DNA of 64,000 nt, taken from the NCBI GenBank assembly GCA_021613535.1, contig CP075492.1, positions 3,720,001 to 3,784,000 of the forward strand, read 5' to 3'. The translations under genes were made by a program, and so were the position numbers. Source of the DNA: Adineta vaga (lineage: Eukaryota; Rotifera). Shown one piece after another: positions 60,004 to 64,000 of the stretch. Position 1 is the first letter of the stretch; each line of letters starts with the position of its first letter. The notes beneath the pieces are model-generated. The model saw only the letters and a program-made list of their open reading frames with translations, was not told where the DNA came from and searched no databases.

Positions 60004-61767
60004 TTACAATGAAAGAAAATAGAAATAAAACTCTTGCGAGTGCACCATTGGTACTTTATCATCAAAGACCATATACTTCATGTTTGCACAATTTATACGC
60101 GTTTCATTTCTTGTAAAATTTTCCGTAACAACAACTAAGTGTTGATATTGAATGTAAAGTTTGCAAAGACAGGGTAGATTTGTATTAGATTGCGAAACAA
60201 ATTGTTCTACATAGTCGATATGTACATGCGCACAATCAAGTTCCACGAGATGAGAATATTCAATAATTTGATATTGATCTTCGAATTTCATCAACTCATT
60301 ATATCGTTTTTCTTTTTGTCCGATTGTATTTCTGATTGTTAGACGAGTAAGTAATGGAAAAGAACGTGCGATAATACCGAAAAATTGATATTCGAATGGA
60401 TGATCATTGTCTACCAGACTCAAAACACGAACAGTCATGAATGTACCACCAGAAAAATTGTGTGTAATGTGATGCATACGATCCATACGAAATGGAATGG
60501 AATGGATGTGACATCGATTCGAACTATTATAATTACAATCGATGTAACAATTAACATGATATCCTATTTGATCAAACGTACATCGAATATCATCAGCAGA
60601 TGGTTTGACATGTCCATCAATTCTGACAAAATCTGTAATTAGATCGCAATTAAATACACGTAGATGAGGCATTTGTTTGAATATGTTGTTGTACAGGTAT
60701 GTTCCATCAATGAATGAAGTTCGACGACGAATACCAAGAGATAATGTAAGACTTTCTAAATGCGACATTCGACGTACAAATGGTACAATGTGATCATCAA
60801 ATTCAGTTGTTGGAAGAAAGACATTTAATGAAAAACATTTGAGTTTTAGTAGACTATTCTACAAAAAAATAAAATAGAAAAATAATTGATTTGATTCATA
60901 GTAGATCGTTTTTTTGTTACCGTATCAATATTTATTCTGGATGAAATTCTTCTCAATCGTGATAAATTAGCCCTCATCAATACTGGATCATATATATAAT
61001 CAAGATTAACAATAAAAGTCTGCAATTGAGTGAGGCGACCATCCAGTATATAGCGACAATCGTCAAAATTGTTCATTTTAATACATAAATGAACAATTTT
61101 AGAAGAAGAAAATGTAGCTAATGAAAGATTATTAAATAATGATCGTGGAAAGAAATAATTGTCATTGACGTCGAAGTTTAAATATTTCAGATTTTTTATC
61201 ACAACAAAACAACAGTTATAAATATCTGTTAATAATTTCAATCGTGATTCATTATGAATTTCATCACTGATTTTGACAATAAGATGCGTCAGTTGATGTT
61301 TGTACGTATGAATAAATGACGACTTCTCTGAAATAAAAAAAAAATCCATTCTCTACCGTCAATATTGAAAGATCAAACATACTAAAGAAAATATCCGGAA
61401 CCATTTTGAATTCAAGATCAATGAGAGCAAGGCTGTTTAAGTTAAAAAAATGACAAGTATGAAAAATGCGTTGCAAGAAACACGCTTGAATAGTAAGATC
61501 TTCAAGCTTGTATTGAATTCGAGGTAATATATGTATACAAAATCGATCGAGCACAACATTAGTACTAGAATTGTTCAGTTTATGTGATGATATCATCGAT
61601 AAATTGATGCATTGACTAAAATTTATATCGCATGCCACATTATCGAGCTTTCGATTAACACCGACTAATGAGTATAACACATCGAATTTGTTGAGTTTCT
61701 TAAAGATTGTAAGTAAAATCTCGTCAGGTAAATCGACAATCCTTCGTTCTAGTTTGTTTATACTCAT
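60004..61767 (-). CDS. F-box protein with leucine-rich C-terminal region
   Basis: Three exons, 61767-61357, 61325-60921 and 60858-60004, all phase 0, give 556 residues. The F-box is at residues about 5-48: LERRIVDLPDEILLTIFKKL followed by NKFDVLYSLVGVNRKLD. F-box proteins recruit substrates to SCF ubiquitin ligases through Skp1. The remainder has irregular leucine-rich spacing (LEDLTIQACFL, LNSLALIDLEF, LKYLNFDVND, MSHLESLTLSLGIR, LTRLTIRNTIG, LVELDCAHVHI), typical of the large bdelloid F-box/LRR set. The ATG at 61767 is chosen because the longer frame upstream runs through a (TATG)n repeat. Intron 2 is 62 nt and intron 1 is 31 nt, which is very short and worth RNA support. Target unknown. 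Confidence 0.75.
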
Positions 61768-61800
61768 TCTGAGCTTCGTCCATGCTTGAACGTCTGACCG

Positions 61801-61830
61801 TCTATATATATATATATGTATGTATGTATA
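61801..61830. repeat. (TA)n/(TATG)n microsatellite
   Basis: TATATATATATATATGTATGTATG run just upstream of the F-box start codon. Confidence 0.65.
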
Positions 61831-62186
61831 TGTTTGCTCTTTCATTATCTACATTAAGAATATGGAACTTCAGTCAGGTTCGCTCATGAATATTGGCCGT
61901 AGTCAGTTACGCACGTCAAATGAAAAAAGTTTAATCTTAGAAATTTTCGTCGAACAAAGAAACAATAAGATCCTTACAGCTTTCATTTTTGACAAGTATT
62001 AATTTATACTTCTTTCGTTTTGGATGTCGTTTATTGTTTTACTATAATTGTTATCAGTTCAATGTATCGCAGAGTTATATTTATACTGCCAAAAACTCTG
62101 TAGAATGAAATCTAACGTTTGTAAACGTAAATAAAATGATCTCGTGTCAATTTTTTAAGAATCTCATGTACATTATGTGTATATAA
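61831..62186. other. Intergenic, no gene recognised
   Basis: AT-rich; ends at the telomere-like fold-back. Confidence 0.5.
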
Positions 62187-62225
62187 GGGTGGGTGTGGGT
62201 GATAATCTACCCTGCACCCACCCTC
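62187..62225. repeat. Telomere-like inverted repeat (fold-back)
   Basis: AGGGTGGGTGTGGGT at 62187-62201 faces ACCCTGCACCCACCCT at 62210-62225 across an 8-bp loop (GATAATCT). The arms are inverted copies apart from one small difference. Each holds GGGTGGGTG(T)GGG, similar to the bdelloid TGTGGG telomere unit. The sequence is strongly GC-rich against its background. Confidence 0.6.
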
Positions 62226-62227
62226 AA

Positions 62228-62372
62228 ATATCCGTCACAATTCTATAAAATAGTACTTGAAGGACAATACAATTCAGTAAATAAATGGATATACGAATCT
62301 CCCGAAGTCAACTGAAAAGCATTCACATGACAGTCTCTTGAACAAACTTTTAGATTAACTTTTCGTCGTTTA
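62228..62372 (+). pseudogene. Copy of the 3' end of the membrane phosphodiesterase gene
   Basis: 62228-62294 matches 57344-57410 with about three differences (AAATATCCrTCACAATTC, then AAATAGTACTTGAAGGACAA, through AAATAAATGGATATA). Similarity resumes at the stop region (AACAAA.TTTTAGATTA). The middle is diverged or deleted, and the coding part starts two bases after the telomere-like fold-back. It is a truncated, non-functional end fragment. Confidence 0.8.
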
Positions 62373-62401
62373 ATTAATTAATAAATAAATTTAGACAAAA
62401 T

Positions 62402-63711
62402 TTATTTATAGAAAAGAATATTATCAGTACATAAACAGTGATCATCATGATCATCATAAGAAAGATAATTACAATCACATTTCGCACTATCACGAAGCTT
62501 GAAATAATTGAAATACTTTTCAGTATTGTAAAGTCGACGATCATTTGAATTCCAATTTCGATGATTCCGAACCCACTGCCAACTTTCCGAATCTGTGTAA
62601 TACCAATCACGGCATTTTCCACATCTGGCACAAGAACGGCCTTCACACCAAAGTTCTTTGTAGATACCAGGTGTTGCAAATTCTTCATGTTCTACAGAAA
62701 AAAAGTAAGTATTCAATACTGATGATGATCGTTCTCAAAATTAAGAATCATACCACTTCTTGTCGCTTTACTATTTGCTACTTTGTAGCTTTAATAAAAA
62801 AGAAACGAATTATAGTTTATCAGCTACTTACACACCAAAGCTCATTACTACTGCATCTTTTGAGACATTACCTCTTTGTTGAAGTAGCGTTTGTAGCAGA
62901 ACTAAATGATCTGGGAACATCCTGTAATAAAGACGGTTCGTTATTTTATTTATCAAAGAACCAATTTTACTTTTGATACGGTTTCTAAAAGTAAAGATTG
63001 TGGTTCGATTTCTTTCAGTTGTACCATACAGAGACCACCTGGTTGATCGAGCGATGCGATTACTTTGAATTGTCGGGCAGGTGGAAGAAGAATTTCATCT
63101 TCACTTTTGTATTGCGAATGTTGATGGATGTCTTTTCCACTTGTACATTCAATGCTGAAAAATGTTCTTTTTCCGTTCGAACCAAAAAACTGATCATTTT
63201 TTAAAACGTCCATTGTTGTTGTACAAGAAGTAAAACCCCACCAAATAATTACTTCCCCTTTTCGGTAATAACTTCCCCAATTACCCTTCACTCCACGATA
63301 AACTGTACTTTTAATCGAGAGAAGGTTTGAAAATGCTGTTAGAATCAATTTCAAATAAAGATACTATGGAATTAGTCTTCTTCGATCTTGTGTACGGAGA
63401 ACTGCATTTAAAACGAAATAAAGACATTCTTCTCTAGGTTTCCATTCCATTGAATACAATAGAATTGCAGCGGATTCATCTTTAGTCAAATGTTCAGCTG
63501 GACGTTTCGCACATTTCAGTTTAGCTTCCGATGCCTTTCTTCTGATATCAGGTACATATGAAACCAGCGGTTCGATAGCTTCTTCCAATGACACCAATGG
63601 CTCTTTCGCATAACCTTGTATTGGTGGTAACATTCGACAAGATTCACCAGTAGCATTTGAAAGACGAAGGTAATGTTGAAGTTCATCACTATCGGTACAC
63701 CTACTAATCAT
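62402..63711 (-). pseudogene. ADP-ribosyltransferase (ART) with one in-frame stop and a Cys-rich C-terminus
   Basis: Four exons, 63711-62971, 62921-62872, 62788-62754 and 62691-62402, keep one frame over 371 codons. Exon 1 encodes the arginine-type ART fold: helical front (MEWKPREECLYFVLNAVLRT), the R motif VYRGVKG, the S motif WWGFTSCTTT, and the ExE motif SEDEILLPP. A single TAG at 63366-63364 (codon 116) interrupts LIP-stop-YLYLKLILTA, where relatives usually have Trp; the frame continues unchanged on both sides. Exon 4 is rich in cysteine and aromatic residues (ELWCEGRSCARCGKCRDWYY, then CDCNYL) and has no name known to me. No signal peptide, so probably intracellular. It is either a nonsense allele, a readthrough case or a sequencing error. 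Confidence 0.75.
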
Positions 63712-64000
63712 TTTTGCTGATCGAAACGAATGTTGTGTCGCATCTTAATATTTTCTCAGACGATTTGTGATGAAATAAAAAAATCATGTTTTTTTCTCGT
63801 TCTTTCTTCGACAGTATAACTATAACCTTGAAAGAGCACTTCAAGCTAGCTAATGCTCAGTTAAAAAAATATGAATATTTGTTTTCATCACTGCGGACAA
63901 TGAATTTGTATTTGTTTGAATAACATTAATGTAAAAAATTCGCGGAATAAACGAAAGAAAACACAATGTGACTCAGTTGATTACCTTTCCTTGATTTTTA
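63712..64000. promoter_or_regulatory. Upstream region of the ART gene
   Basis: No gene seen in the last 290 bp; it is the presumed promoter side of the minus-strand ART gene and continues past the window. Confidence 0.35.

Noticed and set aside
62402-62976. Overlapping frames on both strands at 62.4-62.9 kb
   Set aside because: Apart from the minus-strand ART exons 2-4 they are shadows; the 143-codon plus frame has no domain.

Overview
The window looks like nuclear DNA of a bdelloid rotifer (Adineta/Rotaria type). It is AT-rich. Most introns are very short (about 48-80 nt, GT-AG, many in phase 1). The gene content fits this group: ADP-ribosyltransferases with WWE domains, microbial-type PARG, divergent rhodopsin-like receptors, repeat-rich membrane proteins, and many intronless genes of bacterial or fungal look. 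The assignment is inferred from gene content and architecture; no database search was possible.

Layout. 1-973 is a non-autonomous DNA transposon with 70-bp inverted ends. 2771-4114 is an ERI1-type exoribonuclease. 4282-5787 (-) is a membrane protein with an ATP-grasp-like C-terminus. 6247-6815 holds two identical tRNA-Thr(UGU) genes. 6987-7859 is a palmitoyl-protein thioesterase and 8661-9719 a receptor. 10566-11411 (-) is a secreted protein. 11767-12560 (-) and 15241-15590 (-) are decayed genes flanking a caspase-LRR fusion (13299-14812, -). 16924-20995 is a 14-exon astacin protease with four C-terminal repeats. 22244-23156 (-) is a frameshifted WWE-ADP-ribosyltransferase, head to head with a 1,926-residue PARG plus zinc-finger protein (24058-29893). 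30022-32310 (-) holds two RTA1-like membrane proteins and a relic of a third. 32940-33506 is a GNAT acetyltransferase. A 2.8-kb empty stretch follows. 36316-41018 is a seven-exon sacsin/NO VEIN-like ATPase with a C-terminal DUF3883-type domain. 41463-45364 is one gene of three fused copies of a two-helix unit. 45659-46029 is a small protein, then a receptor relic, a PhyH dioxygenase (48178-49107, -), a second receptor (49533-50603), a ten-exon type I membrane protein with a one-base frameshift (50880-53372, -), and a type II membrane phosphodiesterase (55652-57492). The end has a possible small gene near 58.7 kb, an F-box protein (60004-61767, -), a telomere-like fold-back joined to a copy of the phosphodiesterase 3' end (about 62.2 kb), and an ADP-ribosyltransferase with one in-frame stop (62402-63711, -).

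How it fits together. The strongest functional theme is ADP-ribose signalling: two ADP-ribosyltransferase writers (one carrying a WWE reader module) and one large eraser/reader with PARG and PBZ-like fingers. A writer and the eraser share a divergent promoter region of about 0.9 kb. A second theme is innate-defence-like architecture (caspase-LRR, HATPase-DUF3883, ADP-ribosyltransferases, ERI1). A third is the mix of intronless foreign-looking genes, pseudogenes, a transposon and telomere-like sequence, which matches what is known of gene-poor, transfer-rich (often subtelomeric) bdelloid regions.
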